From the NCBI RefSeq assembly GCF_002858765.1, contig NZ_PJRP01000003.1, positions 382,391-446,390 of the forward strand: a DNA stretch of 64,000 nucleotides. Direction: 5' to 3'. The DNA is from Cupriavidus pauculus. Lineage in GTDB: Bacteria > Pseudomonadota > Gammaproteobacteria > Burkholderiales > Burkholderiaceae. This document shows positions 45,134 through 56,421 of this stretch, in pieces. Position numbers and translations under genes: made by a program. Each line of letters starts with the position of its first letter. Position 1 is the first letter of the stretch. The notes under the pieces were generated by a model. It did no database searches. It saw only the letters and a program-made list of their open reading frames with translations, and had not been told where the DNA came from.

Positions 45134-45766
45134 TTACTTCCGGTCCGACATCGCGATCCGCAACGCCAGCGCACCCAGCACCGTCCCCATGACGTAGCGC
45201 TGGGCGCGCAGCCATCGCTCGCTGCGTGACAGGAATGCGGTGATGCCCGATGCGCCAAGCACCAGCAGGCAGTTCACCGCGCCACTGACACCGATCTGCA
45301 CGGCGCCAAGCTGCAGGCTCTGCGTCAGTACCGAGCCGTTTTCCGGGTGCAGGAATTGCGGGAAGAAGGACAGGTAGAACATGGCCACCTTGGGATTCAG
45401 CAGGTTCGTGACGAATCCCATGCTGAACAGCTTGCGCGGCGGATCGGCCGGCAACATCCGCGCCTGGAACGGCGCGGTGCCACCCGGGCGCACGGCTTGC
45501 CAGGCCAGCCATAACAGGTACGCCGCGCCCATCAGCCGGATCGCATCGAACGCGAATGGCACCGCCATCAGCAGGGCGGTCAGGCCCAGCGACGCCGCCA
45601 TCAGGTGGACGACAAACCCAAGCAGCACGCCGGCTAGGGAGACCAGCCCGGCGCCGCGACCCTGGCACAAGGCGCGCGACACGCAATAGATCATGTTCGG
45701 CCCCGGCGTCAGCACCAGGATCAGACAGGCCAACGAGAAGAACGCGAGTTCGTGCCAGGTAAGCAT
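45134..45766 (-). CDS. LysE/RhtB family amino-acid exporter
   Basis: A 210-residue protein with about six helices. TPGPNMIYCVSRALCQGRGAGLVSLAGVLLGFVVH is the family signature, and FVTNLLNPKVAMFYLSFFPQF is the second. It exports amino acids or homoserine-like compounds. It converges on the FUSC gene. Confidence 0.9.
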   Translation of the reverse strand: MLTWHELAFFSLACLILVLTPGPNMIYCVSRALCQGRGAGLVSLAGVLLGFVVHLMAASLGLTALLMAVPFAFDAIRLMGAAYLLWLAWQAVRPGGTAPFQARMLPADPPRKLFSMGFVTNLLNPKVAMFYLSFFPQFLHPENGSVLTQSLQLGAVQIGVSGAVNCLLVLGASGITAFLSRSERWLRAQRYVMGTVLGALALRIAMSDRK

Positions 45767-45917
45767 GGTGGGGGCTTTCCGATGGGAGGTTCTTGTCGGT
45801 TTTGCAGAAAGGGCCGAGCCATTATAGGGTGGCGTCCGGCACCGTGTCAGACAACATCCCCTTGCCTAATGCCCTGCGCTCGGCCACATTGAGGGCACTC
45901 CGTCCCGGTGTGCCGCC

Positions 45918-46817
45918 ATGCAACTCCTCGACGCCCGCATCCGCCTGGTGCTTCGGCACCCCGGCCGGTTCCTGCTCGATGCGCTGGGCCACTTTCGCGC
46001 CAACCAGGGCCTGTTGCTGGCCGGCGCCGTGGCCTACTACGCGCTGCTTTCCATCGTGCCGCTGCTGATCCTGATGCTGATCGGGCTGTCGCAGCTCGTC
46101 GACCCCGTCGAACTGCTGGAAACCGTGGAGCGCTACCTAGAGTGGTTGCTGCCGGGACAATCGCATGCGCTGGTCACGGAACTGGCGCGATTTCTCAACA
46201 ATCGCGGCGTGATCGGCTGGGTGCTGGGGATCACGATGATTTTCTTCAGCTCGCTGGCATTCACGGTGCTGGAGAACGCGATGTCGGTGATCTTCATCCA
46301 TCGCGTGGCCATCCGGCGACGCCATTTCCTGGTGTCCGCGATCCTGCCCTACTGCTACATCCTCGTGCTCAGTGTCGGGCTGCTGATCGTGACCGTGGTG
46401 GCGGGCGGCCTGCAGACCATCGGCGAACGGCACCTGGAGGTACTGGGCCACGACTGGTCGCTGGGCCGCCTGTCCGGCTGGCTGCTGTATGGGCTGGGCT
46501 TCCTGGGCGAGATCCTGTTGCTGACCTCGATCTACCTGGTGATGCCGGTCGGACGACTATCCGTGCGGCATGCGCTGGCCGGCGCCGTCTTCGCGGCCGT
46601 GCTGTGGGAAATCTCGCGCCATGTGCTGGTTTGGTACTTTTCGACACTTTCCCAGGTCGGCAAGGTCTATGGATCGTTGACCACGGCCATCGTCGTGCTG
46701 CTGAGCCTGGAGATCGCCGCCACCCTGCTGCTGTTCGGCGCGCAGATCATTGCCGACTTCGAGCGAGGCGGCGAGACAACCCACCCGACCAACGAACCCA
46801 AGACATTCCATACCTGA
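45918..46817 (+). CDS. YihY/BrkB family inner membrane protein
   Basis: A 299-residue polytopic protein. The motifs FRANQGLLLAGAVAYYALLSIVPLLILML, NNRGVIGWVLGITMIFFSSLAFTVLENAMSVIF and VYGSLTTAIVVLLSLEIAATLLLFGAQI are YihY hallmarks. This family is often mislabelled ribonuclease BN; it is more likely a membrane protein of unclear function. Confidence 0.9.
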   Translation: MQLLDARIRLVLRHPGRFLLDALGHFRANQGLLLAGAVAYYALLSIVPLLILMLIGLSQLVDPVELLETVERYLEWLLPGQSHALVTELARFLNNRGVIGWVLGITMIFFSSLAFTVLENAMSVIFIHRVAIRRRHFLVSAILPYCYILVLSVGLLIVTVVAGGLQTIGERHLEVLGHDWSLGRLSGWLLYGLGFLGEILLLTSIYLVMPVGRLSVRHALAGAVFAAVLWEISRHVLVWYFSTLSQVGKVYGSLTTAIVVLLSLEIAATLLLFGAQIIADFERGGETTHPTNEPKTFHT

Positions 46818-47137
46818 GTGCCCCGGGTTAAAAGTTGATTAACAAGCACTTGTGGCAACCGAATACCCGAGCGCCGCACTCGAACTCTTCTATAAGACAT
46901 AAGAATCGAGAATTTTGCGACTTCCGGATTCCGACCTAAATTGATGAACTTGCATGCCATTGCACGCTGAAGCCTGAAAGATGCGCAATGCAGCGTTGAA
47001 TGCCGCTGCATACAGCACACAAATTTCACATGAAGGAGCGTACCTCCGCCATGCAAAATCAGGCAAAATTCAAACCTTGCCCCGCACCGCAACCCGGGCG
47101 TGGCATTTCCCAACCCGAATTTGATGCGAGATAAGCG
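46818..47137. other. icd leader region without a gene
   Basis: An AT-rich 320-base stretch holding the icd promoter and leader. It contains the inverted repeat at 46988-47011. No coding frame with support was found. Confidence 0.5.
46988..47011. promoter_or_regulatory. Inverted repeat in icd upstream region
   Basis: ATGCAGCG-N8-CGCTGCAT is perfectly symmetric, about 130 bases before the icd ATG. It could be an operator or a leader hairpin. Confidence 0.4.
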
Positions 47138-49381
<2,244 letters not shown>

Positions 49382-49698
49382 GCGCCTCTGACCTGACCGT
49401 CATGTGGGCTGCCCGCTAGGCCGCATGACGCGTCGGCACCCAATAAAACGCCCCGTGGCAGAGATGCTACGGGGCGTTTTTTCTGACTGACCGCGTGCCG
49501 TACGGGAACTGGAGGATCCCCGATATCGCCATTCCGCAGCCAAATTACGCTCATGCGGTGATATGAGTGTTTATCGCATTTCTCATGCTTTTGGATGAGA
49601 TGTTTCGCGCAGATGGATTGCCTATGCTGTCTTCAGTTTTCACGCATTCCCATTCCATCCCCCAGGCGCGACAGCATCCATCCTGAAGGAGGGCGAAC
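49382..49698. other. Intergenic region after icd
   Basis: Contains an imperfect palindrome (CGTCATG 49398-49404 with CATGACG 49424-49430) and the terminator at 49445-49482. The rest up to the SGNH hydrolase start holds no supported gene. Confidence 0.5.
49445..49482 (+). terminator. Intrinsic terminator of icd
   Basis: AAAACGCCCCGT pairs with ACGGGGCGTTTT across a 12-base loop and ends in TTTTTT. It lies 64 bases past the icd stop. Confidence 0.92.
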
Positions 49699-50475
49699 AT
49701 GCCGATCTTTCGTTATGCCGGCGACCTCAGGCCGCTGGACCGTGGTCCGGACATCCTCGCCATTGGAGACTCCTGGCACTGGTATCCCGAAAACAACCTG
49801 CTCAACGTCGTCGACCAGTACTGCCCGGGTACTTTCACGTACTGCGTCGGGGCGAATGGCGCAGAGGCCGTTCAGCTCTCCGGCGGCCGCTATCTGCAGG
49901 ATGTGCAATCGGCGCTCGAATACGCCTCGATCCGCGTCGTCCTGATCAGTGCCGGCGGCAATGACTTCGCCGGCATGGACGATTTCGCGGCCATCCTGAA
50001 ATCCGACTGCTCGAACTGCAAGTCACCGGAAGAGTGCTTTGCCATCGACGAGCCGCGCGACCTGTTCAACGATGTGATGAAGGCCTATGAGACGTTGATC
50101 ACGACGATCCTGGCCAAGCGTCCGGATGCTATCGTCCTTCTCCATGCGTATGACTATGCGGTGCCCGACGGACGCACCTTTCATGGATTGTCCGGACAGT
50201 GGCTCAAGGTGCCGATGGATAATTGCCGGGTACCGTTCCCCGGCCTGTGGACGCCGGATTCGTTCCGCCGGAAGCTCGTCAAGCAGTTGATCGATGAACT
50301 CGCCAAGCGCCACCAGCAGCTTGCCGCCACCTTCGGCAACCAGGTCCGCTTTATCGATACGCGCGGCGTGCTCGCCGATGACGAGTGGGCGAACGAGCTT
50401 CATCCCACACGTGAAGGTTTCACACGGCTCGGCAAGATGCACTTCGCCCCGGCCGTCAACACCGCCCTGACATAG
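49699..50475 (+). CDS. SGNH/GDSL hydrolase
   Basis: A 258-residue protein with the SGNH blocks: block I LAIGDSWHWYPENN (Ser nucleophile), a Gly in VGANGAEAV, block III SAGGNDFAGMDD (Asn) and block V NELHPTREGF (His). It is an esterase/lipase-like hydrolase with no evident signal peptide. CysCys-type residues (CSNCKSPEECF) in the middle may stabilise a loop. GAAGGAGGG precedes the ATG. The substrate is unknown. Confidence 0.82.
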   Translation: MPIFRYAGDLRPLDRGPDILAIGDSWHWYPENNLLNVVDQYCPGTFTYCVGANGAEAVQLSGGRYLQDVQSALEYASIRVVLISAGGNDFAGMDDFAAILKSDCSNCKSPEECFAIDEPRDLFNDVMKAYETLITTILAKRPDAIVLLHAYDYAVPDGRTFHGLSGQWLKVPMDNCRVPFPGLWTPDSFRRKLVKQLIDELAKRHQQLAATFGNQVRFIDTRGVLADDEWANELHPTREGFTRLGKMHFAPAVNTALT

Positions 50476-50562
50476 CACGTAGTCCCGAATTAACCTACGT
50501 GGCAAACCGCCCCGGGCATCGCTGCGCCGGAGCGTTCTGGCATCGTTCCGGCCCGGCTCAGC

Positions 50563-51897
50563 TCAACCGGCCTTGCTGCATTTCCCCTGGACCAGCGCCG
50601 GGAAGGTAATGGTCGTATTCTCGACCGGCATCTGGATGTCGACGTAGTAGGCCATCGTTGCGGCGTCCAGCGGCAGGAATACCTGCGAACGAAGTCCTAC
50701 TGTCCCCGGGGGCACCGTCCATTCGGTCGACATGATGCCGTTGATGGCTACTATCTGCGCGATCCCACCCACCGAGTCCCTGGCGACGTTCATATAAAGC
50801 GTGGTCGCGGTATTGGTGGCCATGTCCGTGATTTCGCCATCGGCGGAAATCGTGAACACATTGGACTGCATCGCGCCATCCAGGAAGACCGGCAAGCCTA
50901 GCCCTGCGGGCCGCAAATACGACACCGCCGGCTGCGAACACGTCCAGCGTCCGGCCACCTGCGCGGCGGTCAGCGTCTGCACGGGGCGGAAGATCGCAGT
51001 TCCGGTGATCAAGTCTCCTTGGTCGTTCGGGAAAATCGAGTCCATGTAGAGCGTCTGTACACCGCCGTTGGCTTTCAGTGCGAACACGCGCCCCTGGCGC
51101 TGTCCGCCCAGCGTCAGTTCGTACGCGCCGGGGTAGCGGGTCTGGTCTGCCAGCGTCAGACTGCCTGGCAGCCCGTTGACACAGGTGTCGCTGTAGTCGG
51201 CCTGGCACATGCGCACCGACCCATCGGCGTTCACCCGCATCTGGCTGCCGATGCCGTTCTGCCCCTTCAGGTTGCCGCTGGTCGCGTAGTACGTGGATTG
51301 CGTGGTGATCAGGCTGTACGTGCCGGCCAGACTGGCGGGCGTAGTGGCTGACGACACGCTGCTGGCGCTGACGTGCCCCGACAGCTTGCCCCCGCCCAGC
51401 TGCTTGGGCAGCCCGGCGATTTCGCCGGTCAACGTGGTGCCGGACACCGTGAACGTCGCCGTGATCGAGGCAAGCAATGCCGATACGAAGGCCGGTGGCG
51501 GATCGGCGCCATCTGCTGCCAGATTGGCGACGGTGTAGACGGCACCGTTCTTCGTATAATCGCCAATCAGCGTGCCGCTCAGACCGAAGGCGGAATCCGC
51601 AAAGCGGATCTTGAGCTTGCCAGCTGCCGGGGCATCGAGCGTGATGGCGATCGTGTCCCCAAAACTCATGACGCCCATGTAGGTGACGGCAGCGGGCGTG
51701 ACCGATCCTCCGCCATCCCCCGTACCACCGGTGCCGCCGGTGCCGCCGGTGCCGCCGGTTCCTATCGAGCCATTGCCGGCATTGCCGCCAGCCCCGCTGC
51801 TTCCCCCATCGCCCCCGCCGCACCCGGCCAATGCCAGGCTGACGATCAATGCACGCGCCAGTGCACCCAATCCCCGTTGCGTTGTCGCAATCTTCAT
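50563..51897 (-). CDS. Glycine-rich lipoprotein of unknown function
   Basis: A 444-residue lipoprotein; lipobox LALAGC puts the acylated Cys at 26, followed by a Gly/Ser/Thr-rich linker with GTGGTGGTGGTG repeats (about 46-60). The rest is beta-rich with pairs such as GDTIAITLDAP, LSGTLIGDYTKNGAVYTV and VAGRWTCSQPAVSYL. I recognise no domain. The DNA under the linker is a 9-bp tandem repeat. AGAGGGG precedes the ATG. It is divergent from the response regulator gene. Confidence 0.75.
   Translation of the reverse strand: MKIATTQRGLGALARALIVSLALAGCGGGDGGSSGAGGNAGNGSIGTGGTGGTGGTGGTGDGGGSVTPAAVTYMGVMSFGDTIAITLDAPAAGKLKIRFADSAFGLSGTLIGDYTKNGAVYTVANLAADGADPPPAFVSALLASITATFTVSGTTLTGEIAGLPKQLGGGKLSGHVSASSVSSATTPASLAGTYSLITTQSTYYATSGNLKGQNGIGSQMRVNADGSVRMCQADYSDTCVNGLPGSLTLADQTRYPGAYELTLGGQRQGRVFALKANGGVQTLYMDSIFPNDQGDLITGTAIFRPVQTLTAAQVAGRWTCSQPAVSYLRPAGLGLPVFLDGAMQSNVFTISADGEITDMATNTATTLYMNVARDSVGGIAQIVAINGIMSTEWTVPPGTVGLRSQVFLPLDAATMAYYVDIQMPVENTTITFPALVQGKCSKAG
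51730..51756. repeat. 9-bp tandem repeat inside a lipoprotein gene
   Basis: Three perfect copies of GGTGCCGCC with partial copies on both sides, encoding the Gly-Thr-Gly linker of the lipoprotein. Gains or losses by slippage stay in frame and would change the linker length. Confidence 0.7.
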
Positions 51898-52138
51898 GCT
51901 GCCCCTCTTCCCCGTCTGTTGTGTGTTGTTTTGCTGCATGCACGTTTTGCGCCGTGGTTTCGCATCCGCGCAACGCGTGCAACAATTCGGGCGGATCGTA
52001 GCCTTATCCTCGCGGCATGTATGTCCCCCGAACAAGTGACATTGAAGCCGTTTCCCCTCTTGAGTGGGGACGTTCGCGGTTGCACGAGCCGCTGCCAGTG
52101 TCGTGCGCAGCCTTGACGACTTCGCAATCCGACGCCTC

Positions 52139-52858
52139 GTGACGAACACCCATTCCACGCCCCCTGACCACCTTGCCAAGCCAATCCGTGTCGCCCTGAT
52201 CGAGGACGATGCGCGCTTCAGCACCGCGTTCATGCAGGCCCTGGCAAGCGCGCCGGACATGCAGGCGGCCGGTACGGCCGCCACGCTGGCCGCCGGGCTG
52301 TCGATGCTGCGCGAAGCCATTCCGGCCGACATCCTCGTCGTCGATCTGGGCCTGCCCGACGGTTCCGGCATCGATGCCATCCACGCCACCCGTGGCGCCT
52401 GGCCCCGCTGCGAGATCATGGTGGCCACCGTGTTCGGCGATGAGTCCCACGTCATGCGCTCGATCGCCGCTGGCGCCACCGGGTATCTCCTCAAGGACAG
52501 CAGCGCGGTCGATATCGTGCGTGAACTCCGGTCGCTGCATCTGGGTGGCAGTCCGATGAGTCCGCTGATCGCCCGACAGGTGCTGCTGCGAATGCGTACG
52601 CCGGCCTTGGACGCCCTCGCAAAACCGCAACCGGCGGCGCCGGCCCCCATGCCGTCGACGACGCTGTCGCCGCGTGAATATCAGGTGCTGACCGATATCA
52701 CGCGTGGCTTCTCCCACGACGAGATCGCGCAGCGCCTGCAGGTATCGCGTCATACCCTGCTGACATATGTGCGCCGCATCTACATCAAACTGGACGTCCA
52801 CTCGAAAGTGGAAGCCATCAACGTGGCGCGCACGCAGGGCTTGCTCGATGACAGGTAG
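52139..52858 (+). CDS. NarL/FixJ-type response regulator
   Basis: A 239-residue regulator. Receiver domain: acidic pair IEDD (about 22-24), phosphorylated Asp69 (VVDLGLPDGSG), Lys119 (LLKDSS). The C-terminal LuxR-type helix-turn-helix includes SPREYQVLTDITRGFSHDEIAQRLQVSRHTLLTYVRRIYIKL. The kinase gene overlaps its end by 11 bases. I use GTG at 52139 as start; a GTG at 52064 in frame would add 25 residues and neither has a clear ribosome site. Confidence 0.88.
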   Translation: MTNTHSTPPDHLAKPIRVALIEDDARFSTAFMQALASAPDMQAAGTAATLAAGLSMLREAIPADILVVDLGLPDGSGIDAIHATRGAWPRCEIMVATVFGDESHVMRSIAAGATGYLLKDSSAVDIVRELRSLHLGGSPMSPLIARQVLLRMRTPALDALAKPQPAAPAPMPSTTLSPREYQVLTDITRGFSHDEIAQRLQVSRHTLLTYVRRIYIKLDVHSKVEAINVARTQGLLDDR

Positions 52859-54758
52859 GCGCGGCTGGCATCGATGGCTGGCCATGGCCCTGTGCCTGAC
52901 GGCCGTGATTACCAGGTCGCTCGCCGGGGCCCACGCCACCGGTCTGCCCCAGCATCTCACCAGCGCTCAAATGCGCATTACGCCGGGCGGATCGCTCGAA
53001 TCGCCGCCAGTGCAGTTAGCCATGCCGCCGGACGCCGGGCCCTGGCAGCAGACGTCCCTTCCGCTCGTGGTGCCACGCCAGATCACGCCCGATACCCTCG
53101 ACAACGGTGCCGTGAAAACCGTGTGGGTGCGCGTGCCCGTGCCCGATGCCGCCCGCACTGGCCAGGCTGATGATCGGCTCTATCTCTACGCGTCGCGCTG
53201 GCAGACGGTTGGCCGCCTGGCCGTCTACGTCGACGGCCAGTTGCGCTGGCATTCGCGCGCCGGCCCCGTCTGGAACAGCTACAACTATCCGCTGTGGATT
53301 CCGCTGGGGCCCGACCCGCATGAGATCGTCGTGCGCATGGATATGGCCGGGCAGGTCGGCGGCGCCTTGTCGACGATGCGCATTGACACGAACGGGCAGT
53401 TGCTGTGGCGCTATGCCCTGCGCAGCTTCCTGCAGACCCAGTTTCCCTACCTTTCCAGCGGCGCGTTGCTGGCCATCGGCATTTTCTCGCTGATGATCTG
53501 GTGCCGGCGCCGCGCAGAATCCCGCTATCTGCTTTGCTTCCTGGCTGCCGGCAGCTATTTCCTGCATACGCTGCAGTACCTGGTCGGGCAGGACCCGTTG
53601 CCGTTTCCCGAGGCCTGGTTCACATGGCTGGCCTTCAACAGCATCGCCTGGCTGATCCTCACGTGCTACGTCTTCATCTTCCGCTACCTCGACGTGCGCT
53701 ACCGGCGGCTCGAAGCGGGGCTGATCTGCGTCGTCGTCTTTCTGGCCACCAGCACGCTGCCGCTGTCGTGGTTCACGCACGCGGTCTTCCTGTTTCCGCT
53801 GGCGCAACTGCTGCTGGTCTGCCTGAACCTGACCGCGTCGATCGCGGCGCTGCAGGCGTCGTGGCGTGCCCGCTCGCGCGAGGCGCTGCTGTTCTCGATC
53901 TGGAACGCGATGAGTACGCCCATCGCCGTCCATGACGTGCTACTGCAGAACTACCGCATCAGCATCGAGGGCATCTACCTGCTGTCATACCTAGGCTGTG
54001 TACAGCTGCTGCTGTTCATGTACCTGATGTACCACCGCTACATTGGCGCGCTGGAGCAGGTGGCACAGGTCAATGCGAGCCTGGCGATGCGGCTGGCGCA
54101 GCGCGAGGCGGAGCTCAATGAAAGCCACCGTCAGCTACGCGACATCGAGCGCCGCGAGACGCTGGCGCAGGAGCGCCAGCGCTTGCTGGAGGATATGCAT
54201 GACGGGCTGGGCTCTTCGCTGATGAGCGCCCTGCGTGTAGTCGAACAGCGTAGTGCGGAGATCGATGTCGCGCAGCTGCTGCGCGAGTGCATTGACGACC
54301 TGAAGCTCACCATCGACTCGCTGGAGCCCGACTCCGCAGATCTGCTCCTGCTGCTGGCCACGCTGCGCTACCGGCTGGGTCCGCGCCTGGAAGCGGCGGG
54401 CATCCGGCTGGTATGGGAAGTGGAAGACGTGCCACCGCTGCAGTGGCTCGATCCGCAGGGCGCGTTGCACGTGCTGCGGATCGTCCAGGAGGTATTCACC
54501 AATATCCTGAAGCACGCCAATGCCACCGTGATCCGCGTTCAGACACGCGTCGCGGACGCCACGGTGAGGGTCAGCATCCATGACAACGGTGCGCCGTTCG
54601 AGCCCGACACGACTTCGCCCGCGCGCGGCGGACGAGGGCTGACCAATCTGCACCGACGCGCCCAGGCCATTGGCGCCACGATTGGCTGGCAGGCCGATGC
54701 CAACGGCACGTGGTTCGCGCTGAACCTTGCCGTGGCACGGGCAACGACCGACGCTTGA
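52848..54758 (+). CDS. 7TM-sensor histidine kinase (HisKA_3 type)
   Basis: A 636-residue kinase. The N-terminal part carries a signal-like helix and a periplasmic beta domain (KTVWVRVPVPDA, LYASRWQTVGRLAVYVDG). About seven membrane helices follow (SSGALLAIGIFSLMIW onward), the 7TMR-DISM type of carbohydrate or ligand sensing. A coiled coil leads to LLEDMHDGLGSSLMSAL with the phosphorylated His451 and an ATPase with EVFTNILKHANAT and GGRGLTNLHRRAQAIG. It is the partner of the overlapping regulator gene. Confidence 0.9.
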   Translation: MTGRRGWHRWLAMALCLTAVITRSLAGAHATGLPQHLTSAQMRITPGGSLESPPVQLAMPPDAGPWQQTSLPLVVPRQITPDTLDNGAVKTVWVRVPVPDAARTGQADDRLYLYASRWQTVGRLAVYVDGQLRWHSRAGPVWNSYNYPLWIPLGPDPHEIVVRMDMAGQVGGALSTMRIDTNGQLLWRYALRSFLQTQFPYLSSGALLAIGIFSLMIWCRRRAESRYLLCFLAAGSYFLHTLQYLVGQDPLPFPEAWFTWLAFNSIAWLILTCYVFIFRYLDVRYRRLEAGLICVVVFLATSTLPLSWFTHAVFLFPLAQLLLVCLNLTASIAALQASWRARSREALLFSIWNAMSTPIAVHDVLLQNYRISIEGIYLLSYLGCVQLLLFMYLMYHRYIGALEQVAQVNASLAMRLAQREAELNESHRQLRDIERRETLAQERQRLLEDMHDGLGSSLMSALRVVEQRSAEIDVAQLLRECIDDLKLTIDSLEPDSADLLLLLATLRYRLGPRLEAAGIRLVWEVEDVPPLQWLDPQGALHVLRIVQEVFTNILKHANATVIRVQTRVADATVRVSIHDNGAPFEPDTTSPARGGRGLTNLHRRAQAIGATIGWQADANGTWFALNLAVARATTDA

Positions 54759-54776
54759 GCGGCGTTGGTCGTTGCC
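54740..54776. terminator. Bidirectional hairpin between convergent genes
   Basis: GGCAACGACC and GGTCGTTGCC form a perfect 10-bp stem with a 17-base loop, straddling the kinase stop and the start of the gap to the CMD gene. It is a likely two-way terminator. Confidence 0.5.
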
Positions 54777-54791
54777 GCTACCGCAACGCCA

Positions 54792-55316
54792 CTAGCGCGC
54801 GTCGTGCGAATGCACCTGCAGCGCCTCCAGGAAGCGCGACACCATGTTGTAAGCCGCGACGGTGGCGGTCAGCTCCACCACCTGCCGATGCGGGAAGCGC
54901 TGGCGGATGGCCTCAGACACCGCTGCCGGTACCTGGATATCGCGGGTCATGGCATCGGTATAGGCCAGCACAGCGCGTTCCGTGTCGTCGAACAGGCTGC
55001 TGTCCTGCCAGGACGACAGATCATCCAGCTGTGCCTGCGTCATGCCTTCCTTGAGCGCAATGGGCGCGTGCTGGTCCGCCTCGTAGGGGGCGCCGTTGAG
55101 AATGGCCACACGCATGATGACCAGTTCGCGCAGGGCGCCCGGCAAGCTGGACTTCTGCCGGATCGCCGTCAGGTAGGTCAGCCAGCCTTCGGCCACAGGC
55201 GGCGCGTGCAGCAGCATCTGGTACAGATGCAGCACGCCGCCGCGTTCGGCCGTGATGCGGTCCACCAGCGGACGTACCGCCGCATCGGACAGATCGGCAT
55301 AGGGAATGTTTGCCAT
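54792..55316 (-). CDS. AhpD-like carboxymuconolactone decarboxylase-family protein
   Basis: A 174-residue CMD-fold protein. LVIMRVAILNGAPYEADQHAPIALKEG occupies the AhpD position of the active helix, but the Cys-x-x-Cys there is missing (NGAPYEADQH), so it is not a peroxidase of the AhpD type. It likely acts as a lactonase or decarboxylase in the pathway of the neighbouring SDR and Bug genes, which it follows. Confidence 0.82.
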   Translation of the reverse strand: MANIPYADLSDAAVRPLVDRITAERGGVLHLYQMLLHAPPVAEGWLTYLTAIRQKSSLPGALRELVIMRVAILNGAPYEADQHAPIALKEGMTQAQLDDLSSWQDSSLFDDTERAVLAYTDAMTRDIQVPAAVSEAIRQRFPHRQVVELTATVAAYNMVSRFLEALQVHSHDAR

Positions 55317-55359
55317 GGTGCTGTGGTCTCCTGTATTCCTGTATTCCTGGGCTGACGGC

Positions 55360-56346
55360 TTATTCCGCCACGATGATCTTGCGCTTGACCAGGTCGGCCA
55401 TCACGTCCGAATCCTTCTTCACGCGCGCCGAGAACGCTTCGGGACTGTTGTTGACGATATCGAACGCATTCTCCGCGAACCGCTTCGACACGTCGGGATC
55501 ATGCATGACTTCGCGGATGGCCGCCAGGATCTTCTCACGCACGTCGGACGGCAAGCCCTTGGGCGCCACCAAGCCGATCCAGGTTGGATACTCGAAGCCC
55601 GGGATCGACTCGCTCATGGTCGGCACGTCGGGCAGCATCGCCGAGCGCTTGGGCGAACTCACTGCCAGCGCGCGAATTTTGCCCGCCTGGATGTGGGGCA
55701 GCATCACCGACAGGCCCGCGAACGCGTACTGGATATGCCCGCCGAGCAGGTCGGTCAGCAGCGGCGCGGCGCCCTTGTACGGAATGTGCGTGGTCGACAG
55801 CTGCTTCGCGATGTTCAGTTGGGCGCTGTTGACGTGGCCCGCCGATGCCGTGCCCGCCGAACCGTACGATGTCTCCGGATGCATCTTCAGGTAGGCCACC
55901 AGCTGGTCGACTGTTTTTACCTGCATGTCGCTGCGCACCACCAGCACCTGCGGTGTGGTCACCAGCAGGCTCAGGTAATCGAACGAGGTGAACGTGTCGA
56001 AGCGCAGGTTCTTCACCGTGTAGTGGTTCACCGCCTGGGAATCCAGGGCCAGCATCAACGTGTACCCGTCAGGGCGGGCCCGTGCCAGATCCCCGGCCCC
56101 CAGCGACCCGCTGGCGCCGGGCTTGTTCTCGATCACCACGGTTTGCCCCAGTTGCTTACCAAGCGCGTTGGAAATGGTGCGCGCGGTCTGGTCGACGGCG
56201 CCACCCGGCGCGAACGGCACGATCAGGCGGATGGGCTGGTTCGGATAGGGCTGCTGCGCCCGGGCGGGCGCCGTGCCCAGCATCGCGGCCACGGCAGTCG
56301 CCACCAGCGCGGCGGCACCAAACAGACGTCGTGAAATGCGTGTCAT
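55360..56346 (-). CDS. Bug-family tripartite tricarboxylate transporter substrate-binding protein
   Basis: A 328-residue periplasmic protein. The signal peptide is about 1-30; the mature start YPNQPIRLIVPFAPGGAVDQTARTI is the Bug/TctC signature, and QPYPNQP, GDLARARPDGYTLML and HIPYKGAAPLLTDLLGG are conserved. Such proteins bind carboxylates or aromatic compounds for uptake or sensing. No membrane components lie nearby, typical for solitary Bug proteins in Burkholderiaceae. Confidence 0.92.
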   Translation of the reverse strand: MTRISRRLFGAAALVATAVAAMLGTAPARAQQPYPNQPIRLIVPFAPGGAVDQTARTISNALGKQLGQTVVIENKPGASGSLGAGDLARARPDGYTLMLALDSQAVNHYTVKNLRFDTFTSFDYLSLLVTTPQVLVVRSDMQVKTVDQLVAYLKMHPETSYGSAGTASAGHVNSAQLNIAKQLSTTHIPYKGAAPLLTDLLGGHIQYAFAGLSVMLPHIQAGKIRALAVSSPKRSAMLPDVPTMSESIPGFEYPTWIGLVAPKGLPSDVREKILAAIREVMHDPDVSKRFAENAFDIVNNSPEAFSARVKKDSDVMADLVKRKIIVAE

Positions 56347-56421
56347 CGTTGTCTCCTTTCTTGATAGGGCGATGCCGGCGGACTCTGCGGTCCGTCGCGG
56401 CGGATGCGTACGAGAAACCGA

